64,000 bases of DNA from Vicia villosa. Its lineage: Eukaryota > Streptophyta > Magnoliopsida > Fabales > Fabaceae. The position numbers and the translations under genes were made by a program. Positions 1-12,747 of this stretch are shown here, one piece after another. The notes under the pieces are model-generated. The model had not been told where the DNA came from. It ran no database searches and was given only the letters and a program-made list of their open reading frames with translations. The stretch covers positions 434,001 through 498,000 of the forward strand of contig NW_026705326.1 in the NCBI RefSeq assembly GCF_029867415.1, read 5' to 3'. How positions within the stretch are numbered: position 1 is the stretch's first letter; the number at the start of each line of letters is the position of its first letter.

Positions 1-183
1 TATCTCACTAAACTAACAGTTAACAAATATTATGATTAAAATAATTAAGTCTCCCTACGTTCAATCCTTTTCCCTTTTCACATGGTTAATCTCGTCTTGA
101 AGCTATAATGAGTCTTATATCATGACTATTTTATAAAACACGATTACACAATGATTTAATCACCATGTAATCTACTTCATATG
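1..183. other. left flank, no gene seen
   Basis: AT-rich sequence before the first recognised element. I see no coding or repeat structure in it. It should be the original target DNA of the LINE, since the LINE target duplication begins at about 184 and the matching flank resumes at about 10365. Confidence 0.5.
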
Positions 184-202
184 AATAAGATCCCCTAATG
201 AA
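184..202. repeat. 5' target-site duplication of LINE
   Basis: The 19 bases from 184 match those from 10347 (after the LINE A-rich tail) except for one base: AATAAGATCCCC, then T or C, then AATGA. This is the long target duplication expected from target-primed reverse transcription. Its exact left limit is ambiguous because the 3' copy merges with the A-rich tail. Confidence 0.75.
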
Positions 203-375
203 GAGAAGCCTTAGCAAGATTGGAAGTGCTTTGGGGAAGCCACTATTCACTGATGAGTGCACAACTGCTAAGCTAAGAGTCTCTTATGCGAGGATATTGG
301 TTGAAATTGACGTCACTAAAAAGATTGTAGAATTCATAAGCATAAAGGATTATCACTACGCCAAAATTGATTTTA

Positions 376-650
376 GGCAGCACACCATAGACAGCGCTTT
401 TTTCCCAAAGCGCTGCTATAAATCCTAAAAAAGGCGCTGGTTTTAGGCAGCACAACAAAGACAGCGCTTTAATCTTGAAGAGCTGCTGTAAGTTAAAAAA
501 AATTAAAACGATTTACTAAATTGAGAAAAAGCGCTGCTAAATGTTATACGTATGAGAGCGCTTTATAAAAGCGCTGCTAGAGGCCACATATTAGAAAGCG
601 CTTCTGAAAAGCGCTGCTAAAGATGTTCTTTAAAAGCGCTGCCATTTGCC
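376..650. repeat. left subterminal repeats of CACTA-1
   Basis: About ten copies of the AGCGCTGCTA/AGACAGCGCTTT motif lie in both orientations within 275 bp of the left end. In CACTA elements such motifs bind the TNPA-type regulatory protein. That role is inferred here from position and density. Confidence 0.8.
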
Positions 651-1058
651 TAGAGTCATAATATTTTCTTTTGTTTAAAATTAAAAAGGTTCACCATAGG
701 ATCGAACCCCTGCCTTTATAGGGGTTTAGTTTTTGTTTTAATTTAAATTATTTTAATCAATTGTGAGTTAAAAGAAATGGACAAATTAATTACACAACCT
801 GGTTTAGGGTTTCTCACTTCATCTCATGGTTTCTTTCTCTCGTGTCTACAATAATACTGCAGAACAAAGAAGAAGATCCATAACTCATAAACAAGAAATC
901 AACACATTTTTAATCGCAAATCTAACCGTTCTTCCAAAGCCAAAACCTATCTTTTCAAACCCAAAACCTTACCGAAGGAGAAAACTTTCATTGAATCGTA
1001 TACAATTTTCCCTCTCTCGAACATATTATGGTTCTTTCATCATCCCTTTGAGTAAAAA
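651..1058. other. CACTA-1 interior, 5'-UTR-like
   Basis: No gene is recognised. From about 820 the sequence is pyrimidine- and A-rich and leads into the ATG at 1059. It may be captured 5' untranslated sequence of the BRR2 donor gene, but I cannot verify this. The reading frame from 826 has no recognisable protein features. Confidence 0.35.
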
Positions 1059-1500
1059 ATGGCAGAATCGCGGTTCAAGCAATACACGTACATCCCCCAA
1101 AACCCTCTACCCCTCTCCCCTCCTTCTATAATCCCAATACCCAACCCCTTCGACATGTACCGCGTCAAAAATGACACCGTCGTATTCCCAGCCATCCACG
1201 TCGAAGACGAAAGCATCTTCCCAGTCATTGAGACGGCGTCTACCAACCAAAGTCCAAGAGAACCCGCGCCGCCTATGACAATCTCCTCACCCTCATCCAG
1301 CAGCCCTTCCCCGGCCAGCCGCTCAGTACAGTTAGATTCGTCGCCGATAAGATTCTCTAAATTCTCAAAAACAATGCCGTTGATTACCATGACAAGAGGA
1401 TCAAAGTTGAGATGCTTCTTAACCCTATCCCTAATCATGTTTTTGATTATCTTGTTTCGGTTGGTAAGTTTATAACTGATTTCTATGGGTTTGCTGCTGG
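1059..1500 (+). pseudogene. captured fragment of a BRR2-type U5 snRNP RNA helicase gene
   Basis: The ATG at 1059 opens with MAESRFKQYTY, resembling the BRR2 N-terminus (RFKQYEY). A different frame starting at 1232 reads GVYQPKSKRTRAAYDNLL, then LIQQPFPGQPL, ADKIL, a TAA stop at 1358-1360, and KVEMLLNPIPNHVFDYLVSV. This follows the conserved N-terminal region of SNRNP200/BRR2, the spliceosomal helicase that unwinds U4/U6. The segment between the two parts does not match, so there is an internal deletion or frame change. The copy is a short, frame-broken piece of a protein of about 2,100 residues and cannot act as a helicase. Identification is from memory of the family. Confidence 0.78.
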
Positions 1501-2139
<639 letters not shown>

Positions 2140-2142
2140 TAG

Positions 2143-3132
2143 CTAGCTCACACCACTAGAGATTCTATTTTACACATGTGAGTTTCTTGTATTTCTTCAT
2201 TCATAACACTATATTGTTCAGTGCATATAGATATAGATATGGATTGTGATTTGGGTTTAGTCAAAATTTTCAGAGTTAGTCATGTTTCATGATCTTGTGT
2301 TGTCGGTATATCTCTCTATGTTGTCTTGCTCCTCTAATTTTAATTTTTATTAATTATTTGATTTCGTTGGTTTCGACTCGACTTGGTGAGCATATTCAGA
2401 ATTTCATTTGACTTAATATTTAATACTTTCGCTTTATGATTGTGAAGGGGATTTTCAATAATACCCTGTTTTTGTCAAAACACAAACTGGAAATAAAATT
2501 GGTCCTCAGGTGAGACCTGATTTCATCACAAAGCTTTATAGATTTACATAAAGAAACATATGGAAGATAAAAATGAAATTTCTGAGGTAGCTGTTACTAC
2601 TACATGTGGTTTCTCCATGGAAATGGCCGTTTGGTATGAACTTTTTCTCTTGCATTAAGATGATGTTTAAATTCTAGTGTATCATAATGTCATAATGAAT
2701 TATAATCTATCTTTTCTATAGCATTTTCTTATTAAATAATCCATTCATAGAGAACAAAAAGGTATTCACACAAAACTCTATTAATTATTGTATATTTAGT
2801 ATTTTGTGTTTTTCTACTCTTGTTTAGTTAATTTTAATGTTAAAGAGCTGGTTTAGGTTTAAGGTTAAACCTTAAATAATAAAGATGTTTAGACAATAGA
2901 ATAAATGTATTAGATAATGAAAACAATAGTTATTTTTTTTGTTGGTGATATTGCTCTTTATAAGATTGATAATGGAGGAATAAATGGAATTCCTTCTACA
3001 CCTCACTGTTTGTGAGATCAACATTTGTATGAGAAATTTGTAGTAGTTGATGACATGGATGAGGGTATGTATGCTATTTAACATGCATGTGCTAACCTTT
3101 TATTTTATCTTATGTTGAATCTTGGTCATATG
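2143..3132. other. CACTA-1 interior, no gene recognised
   Basis: AT-rich non-coding sequence. No further host gene fragment could be identified between the PCNA piece and the nested MITE. Confidence 0.4.
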
Positions 3133-3625
3133 CTATGAAGCACAGACTACGACACGGACACCGGGACACGACACGACACGGACACTCCGACACCGATAAT
3201 GTTGAAAATATAGGACACCGACACCGCTGCATATAAGCTAATATTTGAGTTTCATTTATCCATATATTGATCAAAATTAATGTCCGAAATTCTTTATTGA
3301 TAACATTGTTTCAATACATGTTTAACTCTTTTAAATGTGTGTGAGATTTGTCCAAAAAAATATATAAATGTGTGTTGGAGCAAAGAAATAAAACAAATTT
3401 TTGTTTGAAATATTTGTCTTGAGTTGTCCGAAATATGTGGTATGGTGTCATACGAGTGTCGGACTCTGATTAAAAGAGTGTCGAAGCAAAGAAAAAAACC
3501 ATTTTTTAGAGGACACTTGTTTGACTTTTCCGACACGTGTCGTACGGGTGTCATACAAGCGTCGGACACCGACGCGTGTCGGACACCGCGACACGCCTAC
3601 TCCTAGAGGTGTCCGTGCTTCATAG
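3133..3625. mobile_element. MITE nested in CACTA-1 (Mutator-like?)
   Basis: Ends are CTATGAAGCAC and GTGCTTCATAG, inverted, extending into GC-rich arms full of GACACGGACACC-type motifs. The 8-bp direct repeat GTCATATG (3125-3132 and 3626-3633) flanks it; the duplication could be 9 bp, GGTCATATG, if the right boundary is moved by one base. Length is 493 bp with an AT-rich centre and no coding capacity. An 8-9 bp duplication fits hAT or Mutator superfamilies. I favour Mutator-like but cannot decide. Confidence 0.8.
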
Positions 3626-3633
3626 GTCATATG

Positions 3634-4843
3634 TTCCTGTTTTACTATGTAATTTTATTAAGTTACTATTGTTGCTCTCATATGAGGAATCAACCTAATT
3701 AAGTTTCAAATTAGATTTTAACTAGATATTAATTGATTTATTAATCCACATTTGTTATCTGATAGGTTTTCTTCATTTTTAAGCAGTATCAGGTATATTC
3801 GTGTTGGCTCTCTATGTATTAGGTATTAGGAAAAATATGTAAAAATATATGATGTTTCTTTCTATTTATTTGGTTGTGTATGTTTTCTTGCTTAAAAACT
3901 GAAATTATTGTCATATCAATCTTTAGGAAGAGAAATAGAGAGGATGAACAGGATATGAGCATCTCAATGAGCCACTTCACATATTGTTGACAGGAGGCTT
4001 AGGCAGGCTTATGAATTTATAGAAGAAATGATAAATTTTGTGGTAAGTTCATTCACTATGAGTATTCATCTTCTCAAATAAGCATTAGGTTGTGTAAGGT
4101 GTCTTATGTACTAGTCTACTTTGCTTTGTCTTAAAACTTGTATTAAGATACTGATTACTGAATGTCTATACATATTTAGAAGATTTAGAGCTCCTAATAA
4201 AAGGTGATGAAACAAATGTTTAATGGTTTCAAGGTATGTTGCTCAATTCTCTAAATACGAGTAATGTCATTTGATTCTTTGAAGTGAGATACAAAACTTC
4301 CCGACCTATATTTTAATGTCCTGCTTTGTATATATCACATATCATATTATTTGTTTGAATATGATTACCTCGTGTACTAATATTTTAATATATTCTCTTT
4401 TGGTGCTTCAAAAGAAATTTATTTAGGTAATATATATATCTTTTTGGAATTTAAAGAAAATATAATTAGTTATTGAACTAAATACATGGCTATTTTGGAG
4501 GTAGCAGAACCCACATGCAAAAGTAGAAAGATTGGGCAGAAATAGAAATGTAAGGCCAAATGCTTATTAAAAAAAGGAAATGGAAGGCCAGTGTATTCAT
4601 AATAAAAGTGCTGGACTAAACTTTTCTAATTGAAATTAAAGGCATTTTGTAGGCAGGAGATGGAAGAGGGGCCATGTCTGTACTTTCATATAAATGAAAA
4701 ACTGTAACTAGCTGGTTCCACTAACAATGTTCCAGTTTGACCAACATGTTTTTCAAGCTTAAAATTCAATATTGAAGTTTAGCTTTTTAATTTAATTTTG
4801 AATATTTTTTCAAAAAAATATTTAGTGTGTTTTTGCTGAAACT
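3634..4843. other. CACTA-1 interior, AT-rich
   Basis: No recognisable exon. It could include captured intron sequence of the channel gene whose exon begins at about 4844. Confidence 0.35.
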
Positions 4844-4894
4844 ACATGGGCAGGTGCTGCATATTATTTGATGTTATACATGCTTGCCAATCAT
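4844..4894 (+). pseudogene. captured exon of a cyclic-nucleotide-gated channel (CNGC)
   Basis: The frame from 4844 reads TWAGAAYYLMLYMLANH, then a GTAAGT splice donor at 4895-4900. It resembles the transmembrane region of plant CNGC channels (family AGAAYYLLLYMLASH), where an intron commonly follows SH. With 5541-5779 it shows that the CACTA element took up genomic (intron-containing) CNGC DNA, although the family exon expected between the two is not present. It is too small to be functional. Confidence 0.75.
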
Positions 4895-5540
<646 letters not shown>

Positions 5541-5795
5541 ACATATCTTCAGTCCCTTACCCTTAGGCTTGAGGAAATGAGAGTCAAAAGGCGGGATTCA
5601 GAACAATGGATGCATCATCGCTTGCTCCCAAAAGAGCCTAGAGAGCGTGTGAGACGGTATGATCAATATAAGTGGTTGGCAACATGTGGAGTAGATGAAG
5701 ATATTTTAGTTCAGAGCCTACTAAAGGATCTTCGAAGAGATATTAAGCGTCATCTCTGTTTGGCTTTAGTGAGGAGGGTATGCTGTCACAGCCCT
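5541..5795 (+). pseudogene. captured exon of a cyclic-nucleotide-gated channel (CNGC)
   Basis: After an acceptor-like TTGCAG the frame reads TYLQSLTLRLEEMRVKRRDS then EQWMHHRLLPKEPRERVRRY and DQYKWLATCGVDEDILVQSL, ending DLRRDIKRHLCLALVRRV. This is the C-linker after transmembrane segment 6 of plant CNGC channels (CNGC5/6/9-like by memory). Recognisable identity stops at about 5779, followed by a GTATGC donor-like sequence. Substitutions at conserved sites (for example ATC for the usual ETR) suggest no selection. The fragment encodes about 80 of roughly 700 residues, with no pore or nucleotide-binding domain. Confidence 0.88.
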
Positions 5796-6025
5796 TAAAA
5801 TTAGTGAAACACCAAAACACTATCTGAAATGTGTGATGGATCAACATATTATCTAGGTGCAGATGTAAAAGATAGAGCTAACGAGTTCAATATTTTTGTT
5901 GTTTTTTAGAAATTCTCAAAGATAGTTATATGTACTTTTAACATCAATTTAGCATTTTAGAATTTTCAAGTTGTTGTATATATCTTCAATTCTATATATG
6001 TAGATTTTTTGTATATGCAAATTTG

Positions 6026-6028
<3 letters not shown>

Positions 6029-6074
<46 letters not shown>
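6029..6074. repeat. AT dinucleotide microsatellite
   Basis: 46 bp of AT repeats inside the right part of CACTA-1. Confidence 0.95.
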
Positions 6075-6077
<3 letters not shown>

Positions 6078-6177
6078 GAACTTTCAAGTTGTTGTTATAT
6101 ATATATTAAAGCTACCAAATTTGGTGTAAAATATGGTGAAAATAAGTATTATATTATAAAAATTTCGTGCACATTAG

Positions 6178-6505
6178 ACAGCGCTTAAAGAGAAAAGCGT
6201 TGCCTGAAGTGGGGAAAAGCGCTGCCTAAAGGCGGGAATAGACAGCGCTTTTAAGAAAGCGCTGTCTAAACTAATGCCTAAATGATGACCAAAAGCGCTG
6301 CTAAAGGGGTACTGACAAAAGCGCTGTCTAATGCAAAAGCGCTGTCTAAAGTGGACCTATAGCAGCGCTTTTAAAGTCAAAAAGCTGCCTAAAAGGGACA
6401 TATAGCAGCGCTTTTGAATTAATCCAAAGCGCTGCCATTACTTATAGCAGCGCTGGCTTAGGCAGCGCTTTAAAGCGCTGCTAAAGGCCCAAAAAAGCGC
6501 TGTCT
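6178..6505. repeat. right subterminal repeats of CACTA-1
   Basis: More than a dozen AAAGCGCTGCTA/AGACAGCGCTTT motifs in both orientations, mirroring those at 376-650. Together they delimit the element. Confidence 0.85.
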
Positions 6506-6885
6506 ATGTGTTTGTTTGGCATAGTGTATGAAGGAAGGGTGATTAAGAAGCCAGTAGAGCTGGAATGGAAACCTTTGTATTGTGAGGTGTGCAAAAGAGT
6601 AGGACACAAGTGTCAGCAAGGACCTCAGAGGAAAACATGGAATGCCAAACCTGTTTCAAGCCAGGAAAAGGAAGATGGGGCCATAGCAGCAACAGAGAGA
6701 AAGCTGAAGGGTGATGGGACAGAGCCAGATACAAAGGACAAAGAAGATGAAGGTTGGACAGAAACAAGACCAAGTAGAATTGATAAAGGGAAAAAGCCTA
6801 TGAAAAACACTGCAATTGTTGACTATCATAATGATTTCTCTTCACTAGGGGTTTTGAATGATCCTTTAGTGGGCCTAGCTATAAC

Positions 6886-9800
6886 ATGATTATATCTTGG
6901 AATGTGAGAGGCATTAATAAGGCTGGCAAGAATAAGGAAGTGGGCCATAAGCTCAACTCACTGCAGCCAAGCATAGCTATCTTAGTGGAGACTAGAGTAA
7001 AAGAAGCTAAAGCTATCAACATAAGAAATAAATTGGGCATGAGGTGGTCCTATGTTGACAACTATGGTAGACATGGTAATGGTAGGATATGGATTCTATG
7101 GGATGACACAAAAGTCCAAGTGAATAAAGTGTTAGATTCTGAGCAATCCATCCACTGCGAGGTATGCACTATAGATGGGAAATTCCTTCACTGGCTTACT
7201 GCAATCTGTGGGCTAAATCAGGTGCAGGGGAGAAGGAAATTGTGGAATGATATAGAGGTTTTGCAGAGAGGCAGCCATGGGTCTTGGTGCCTTATTGGTG
7301 ACTATAACAATGTTAGGGTTACTAAGGATAGGATTGGTGGAAGTCCTGTGCAGGAAAAGGAGTATATTGATATGACAAATATGATGAATAAGGTGGGTTG
7401 GTTTGAGATGGATAACCAAGTGGATTATTACACTTGGTCTAACAAACACAGTAATGAAATGAGATACTCAAGGATTGATAGGGTACTGGGTAATGTGGAT
7501 TGGTTTATGCAGCAAAAGGACACTATCTTGGTTAATATGGAGGCAGGGATATCTGATCACAGTCTTCTCTGCTTAAAGCGAAGTAGTAACAATTCACCAA
7601 AGAGATCTCATTTCAAGTTTATGAATGCAGTGATTGGTATTGATGGTTTTAAGGAGGACGTTGCTAAAAGCTGGAATGAACCTATTGAGGGAGGAGCCAT
7701 GTTCTGCCTGTGGAGGAAATTGCTTAGATTACAACCAATTCTGAGGAAGAGAAGTAAACCTCTGTCTGCTATCAAAGATACCATAAACAGATCCAGGGAA
7801 GAGCTTGTTGCTGCACAGAATGATTTAATCACGGATATAGGGAACTGCCAAATCATAGAGAAAGTAAAAAGCTGTACTGAAGAGGTTTTGAAATGGAATG
7901 AGTTGGATGAGCAGCTTTTGAGACATAAGGCAAAAGTAGACTGGATCAAGAAAGGGGATGGTAACAACTCATTCTTTTATGCATCCATTAAAACCAAGAA
8001 TGTGAAGAAGGAAATTTCTATGTTATACAAAGCTGATGGTACCATCATTGATGATCACCAAGATATAGAACAAGAGATTATGGAGTTTTACACTAACTTG
8101 CTAGGAACTGCTGAATCTAGGCTAAAGGGAATTGATGTGGAGGTTATGAGGAATGACAATCAATTAAATATGGACCAATAGGATTATCTCAGCAAACCAG
8201 TCAATGAGGAAGAGATTAGGGATGCCTTGAAGAGCATAGGTGATAATAAGGCCCCGGGGATTGATGGTTATGGAGCCAAGTTTTTCAAAAAAGCTTGGAG
8301 TATTGTGGGGGAAGATGTAACCAAGGCTGTGAATGAGTTCTTCAAGAAGGAGAAACTGTACAAAGCCATAAATTGTGCCCTGATTGTGTTAATACCTAAA
8401 ACAAAGGATGCCAAGAATATTAAAGATTTTAGACCTATTGCTTGTTGTACAACCATCTATAAAGTAATCTCCAAGATTCTGGCTAGAAGGCTTAGTGGTG
8501 TTCTAAACAACATCATTCACTTGAGCCAAGAAGCATTTGTTCCTGGTCAACACGTTCATGACCATATCATGCTGGCTTTTGAAATTATTAAAGGATACAG
8601 TAGGAGTGGTGGCCCTCCAAAGTGTATGCTTCAGTTAGATATTCAAAAGGCGTATGACACGGTGGATTGGAAGGCGTTGGAGGATATCACGAAAGAGCTG
8701 AGCTTTCCCTCTCAGTTTATTAGATGGGTCATGGTTTGTGTAAAGACTGTATCTTATGAGGTGAATATTAATGGAGTATACTCCAAGAAGCTGATAGCAA
8801 AGAGAGGTCTTCGACAAGGCGATCCCTTGTCACCTCTGTTGTTTGTTCTTGTAATGGAGTATCTTCAAAGACTTATGGCTAAGCTGAACTCCAACTCTGA
8901 TTATAAGTATCATTCTAAGTGTGCAAGGATTAAGATGGTGAATCTAAGCTTTGCGGATGACTTGCTGTTGTTTTCCCGTGGGGATACTAACTCTGTCAAG
9001 CTGCTTATGACTGTTTTTAACCAATTCTCAGCTTCCACAGGTCTGGTTCTTAATCCAAACAAATGCAAAGCGTTTTATGGAGGGATTGATGAGGACACTA
9101 AGCTGGAGATCAATAGCATAACGGGGTTCCCAAAAGGAGCTATATCGTTTCGTTACTTGGGGATTCCGTTGACTAGAAAGAATCTCAGTGTGCAGCAGTG
9201 TATGCCGCTGATTGACAAGATTGTTGCAAGAATTCGTCAATGGACCTCTAGAACTCTGAGCTTTGCTGGTAGATGTTTACTGATTAAAAGCGTCCTTTTT
9301 GCCATAACCAACTACTGGATGAAATGCCTACTGCTGCCCAAGAAGATCTTGCAGAAAGTGGATGGCATTTGCAGAGTGTTTTTATGGACTAGAAAGGACT
9401 GCAAATCAAATAAAGCCCCGGTTGCTTGGGAAACTGTCTGCTCACCATAGAATCATGGAGGTCTAAACTTGATTATTTTGAGTGAGTGGAATAGAGCCAA
9501 TCTGATCAAGCTAGTTTGAAATTTGAGTAGTAAGGCGGATAGCTTATGGATAAGGTGGATAAATGCTTATTATATGAAAAACAATGATGTTAAGACCATG
9601 ACTGTTAGTAGCTCCAGCTCATGGGTGTTTAAAGCTATTATGAAATAGAGAGATGCTATTGATAAACATAACATGTGAAGTTCAATTCTAAATGCAGAGG
9701 AGGTTCAGATCATAGATATCTACGCAAAGCTTATCAAAGATCAAAATCCCAAACCATGGAGAAGGGTGTTGTATGACAATGCAGCTCGTCCTCGCGCAAA

Positions 9801-10239
9801 GTTTATATTGTGGCTAGCTTGTCATGGGAAGATGGCAACAAAAGAAAGGTTAAAACAGTTTGGTATAATAGATGATGATATTTGTAGCCTTTGCAGTTCA
9901 CAAGAGACCCAAAACCATTTGTTTTTTGAATGTGCTAAAATGGAAAATATGCTGAAGCAGGTTTTGGCTTGGATTAAGGTTCCACCATCACCTGGTAGAT
10001 GGGATGAAGAAATCAATTGGCTCAGCGAGAATGCTAAAGGAAAGGGATGGAAAGCGAAAATTTTGAAAATAGCGTATACGGAAACAATATATAATTGTTG
10101 GTTATACCAGAATGATAGATGTTTTGGGAACATTGATAGTAATAGAGGTATAGTGGATAGAATTATAGATACCATTATATACCGAGCATGGTTAAACCCT
10201 AAGCTAATACATCATGTTAGTATGTTCATGATGCCTTGA
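6886..10239 (+). pseudogene. LINE ORF2: endonuclease-reverse transcriptase, five nonsense codons
   Basis: One continuous frame from 6886 to the stop at 10237-10239. The N-terminus is an exonuclease-endonuclease-phosphatase domain (MIISWNVRG, ETRV, GDYNN, SDHS), which nicks target DNA. Next is reverse transcriptase (KAPGIDGYGAKFFKKAW, DFRPIACC, LDIQKAYDTVDW, GLRQGDPLSPLLF and the catalytic FADD at about 8950-8961). The C-terminus has the zf-RVT pattern (ARPRAKFILWLACHGKM, CSLC, HLFFEC). In-frame stops lie at 8179, 9448, 9517, 9646 and 9676; the frame is otherwise intact. No RNase H domain is seen after zf-RVT. Start chosen at the ATGA overlap with ORF1. Confidence 0.88.
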
Positions 10240-10346
10240 TAGAGGGTCTGGTTTTTTTAGTTTGTTGGGTTGGCGGGATCCTTTGGATCGCCTTGTAATT
10301 AACGGTTTTTTGGTTAATGAAAGTAATTCTTTTCCAAAAAAAATAA

Positions 10347-10364
10347 AATAAGATCCCCCAATGA
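10347..10364. repeat. 3' target-site duplication of LINE
   Basis: Matches 184-201 apart from one base, immediately after the A-rich LINE tail. Confidence 0.75.
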
Positions 10365-11471
10365 CATTGGGGAAAATCACAACTAACGAAGGTTTATAAC
10401 ACATTAAATACCTAATGTCATGGACAATTATTCTCTGTCTAGCAAGCATCAACAATCTAACAATGTTACTTAATTCTAATATGCAAGTTTATGGCCAGTT
10501 CTTATTGTTTTCATATTGATTCCTCTGAATCCATGGATGAGAAAAAAATATTAAACACAAAATAACATTGCATAATTATAAGGAGAGATTCATTTCAAAG
10601 AAAAAATATACTCGAATCACATGGTTCACATTATTTGGGACAAATTCATCTAAGATGGCCTAATATAAGGGAACTAGTCATTCATGCGTAAGAGATTTGT
10701 GGCAATAACAATAGAAAGAGAGAGATTAGTCTTAAAAAACAATTAAGGATGATTCTCTAATGATGTTGTGCATTTTACTTTCTCCCTTAGCTGCTAATTA
10801 TGCCTATTTCTCATACAAACTCAGAAGCCTTATAACTAAACGAGTTTTACATTATATAGAAACATTTTGAAACCACGTAATTGAGATGCTGTTGACTTAG
10901 AGTGTGCCATGATTTTACAATTTGTATGAATTGCTAGTTTGTGATCGTATAAAACATTCCATTCTAACACTTAAGAGTGTAACTATGCTAACCAAGAGCT
11001 TAAAATAGCACCACTGTAACTTTTAGAGTGGCGCTTGTTCATTTGTTGCTCAATAAACGCCACTGTGCGGTATGGAAGCACCACAATTTTGTTATTTTTG
11101 CCTTTTCTCCTATTTTTATTTCAGTTCTCGTATGTTAATCATCTCCTTACTTTATCATCGCAACTTCTACAGTAAAATACAATATAGCTTTTTTGATTAG
11201 GATGATGTTGACTTGGATTGGTCTTTTACATGCTTCTTCAGAATTTTGATTAAAACATACAAAATATAAATGAATTAAAAAGAAATAAATACTTAAAAAT
11301 GAATGAAGTTAAAAGCAAGATGTGACGAATGATCATAAACCATCCAACAAATATCCTCCCCGCGACTCAAGTGGGAAGGAACTACTCCACCATGCATGCA
11401 TTCTTTTTACATTTTATTCATTTGTGTTACATGTAGGGTTTTTGTCATCACATTTAAATCATTCTCATCAT
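10365..11471. other. intergenic, no gene seen
   Basis: AT-rich sequence between the LINE and the copia LTR. A segment at about 10970-11085 contains AGTGGCGCTTG and CGCCACTGTGC motifs in opposite orientations, possibly a remnant of CACTA-type subterminal repeats. No terminal signature was found. Confidence 0.4.
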
Positions 11472-11870
11472 TGTGTATTGTCAAGAAAACAGAGTAATTC
11501 AAGTTTGTGCAATCGGTTACAATATAGGTGTAGCCGGTTGACACCTTTTCAGCAGGAGTTAGAATCAAACAGAACCATTATGTAACCAGTTACAGGTTTA
11601 GTGTAACCGATTACTACCCTCAAGTTTTATATATTTTTGATACAGCAGCTTCTAGTAACTGGTTACAACTTTGGTGTAACCGGTTATAGGGTTGCAAAAA
11701 AATTTCTCATTAGTTGGTTAACTACATTATTTTGTATTGTTGTATAATTACCCATGTTGGGTCATCAATGAAATAACAACCACAATTTCACCCTAATTCT
11801 CTCTAATCCACTCATTCTCTCCAAATCTCCATTATTCACCATTCATCTTGTGATTGGGTTTTCCTTAACA
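11472..11870 (+). repeat. 5' LTR of copia element
   Basis: Starts TGTG and ends CTTAACA, aligning with both ends of the 3' LTR (AGAAAA-GGAGTAATTCA near the start; TCCATTATTCA-CATT near the end). The middle (11510-11690) holds several copies of the palindromic motif GTAACCGGTTAC and variants, which are absent from the 3' LTR. Confidence 0.75.
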
Positions 11871-11890
11871 TTTGGCATACAGAGCCTGGT
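11871..11890 (+). promoter_or_regulatory. primer-binding site, degenerate
   Basis: TTTGGCATACAGAGCC directly follows the 5' LTR and resembles TGGTATCAGAGC, the sequence complementary to initiator tRNA(Met) used to prime copia reverse transcription. Confidence 0.6.
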
Positions 11891-12747
11891 TTTGATTGAA
11901 TACTTTTTGAAAGTATATTGGAGTACTTTTTAATTATCGTTTCCATAGGGATTAATGAGATATTACCGCTGTTCTATAATTTATAGTGTCCAATGATCAT
12001 GTATATGAACTCATTACTAATCAATGTTATCACGTATCGTTTGTCTATACCGTTCGTTTCTGCAACGGCATAGCAAGTTTTACCGTATTGTTCAACTAAT
12101 GATTTCTCAACCGATTAAATAACACAAATAACATTTATAAACCGATACAAAGTGAATATCAAACACTAATTCCATGTCTAGACTTAGTCTTTGTTAGATG
12201 ATAATAGTTAGGTCAAGATATAAAGTTGTATTTCACAAACATTTAAACCATAGAAATCCAAGATAAAACAAACATTATCATCTATATTGATTCATAACTT
12301 GTTCATACACAATAATCATAAGAAAAACATACAAAATGAAAGGAAGATTACATCTTGTCTATATACCAAAGTGGTTTAGCTATCCGATTCTTCAATTCAA
12401 ACTCGCTACAGTGGTATATTGCTCTTTCAGCTCTCAAAAGTATCTAACTCTTCAAAATATCTTAACTCATCTATTTAAAGAAAAGTCAAAAAACGCAGAG
12501 TGCGCGTCGCGCCCTCTAGCGCTCTACGCGAGCTGCTGTCATTAAATGATCAAACCGACCTAAAGCGTGTGTCGCGCCCTCCTTTTTATGCATCGCACGC
12601 TACCTTCTTCCAGAGGCCTTGAAACTGTCCCAGATCGCGCTACAAGAGAAGAAGCATAATGCAACGATAAATGATACATTGACTCCAGGTGTTCAACGCA
12701 CATGACATGAAGCAAGGATTGATTTGTTAAAATCAATCAAGCATTGA
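11891..12747. other. copia leader region, gag lost or replaced
   Basis: AT-rich and non-coding where gag would be expected. A short GC-rich stretch at about 12497-12640 contains GTCGCGCCCTC twice; its origin is unknown. Confidence 0.4.
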
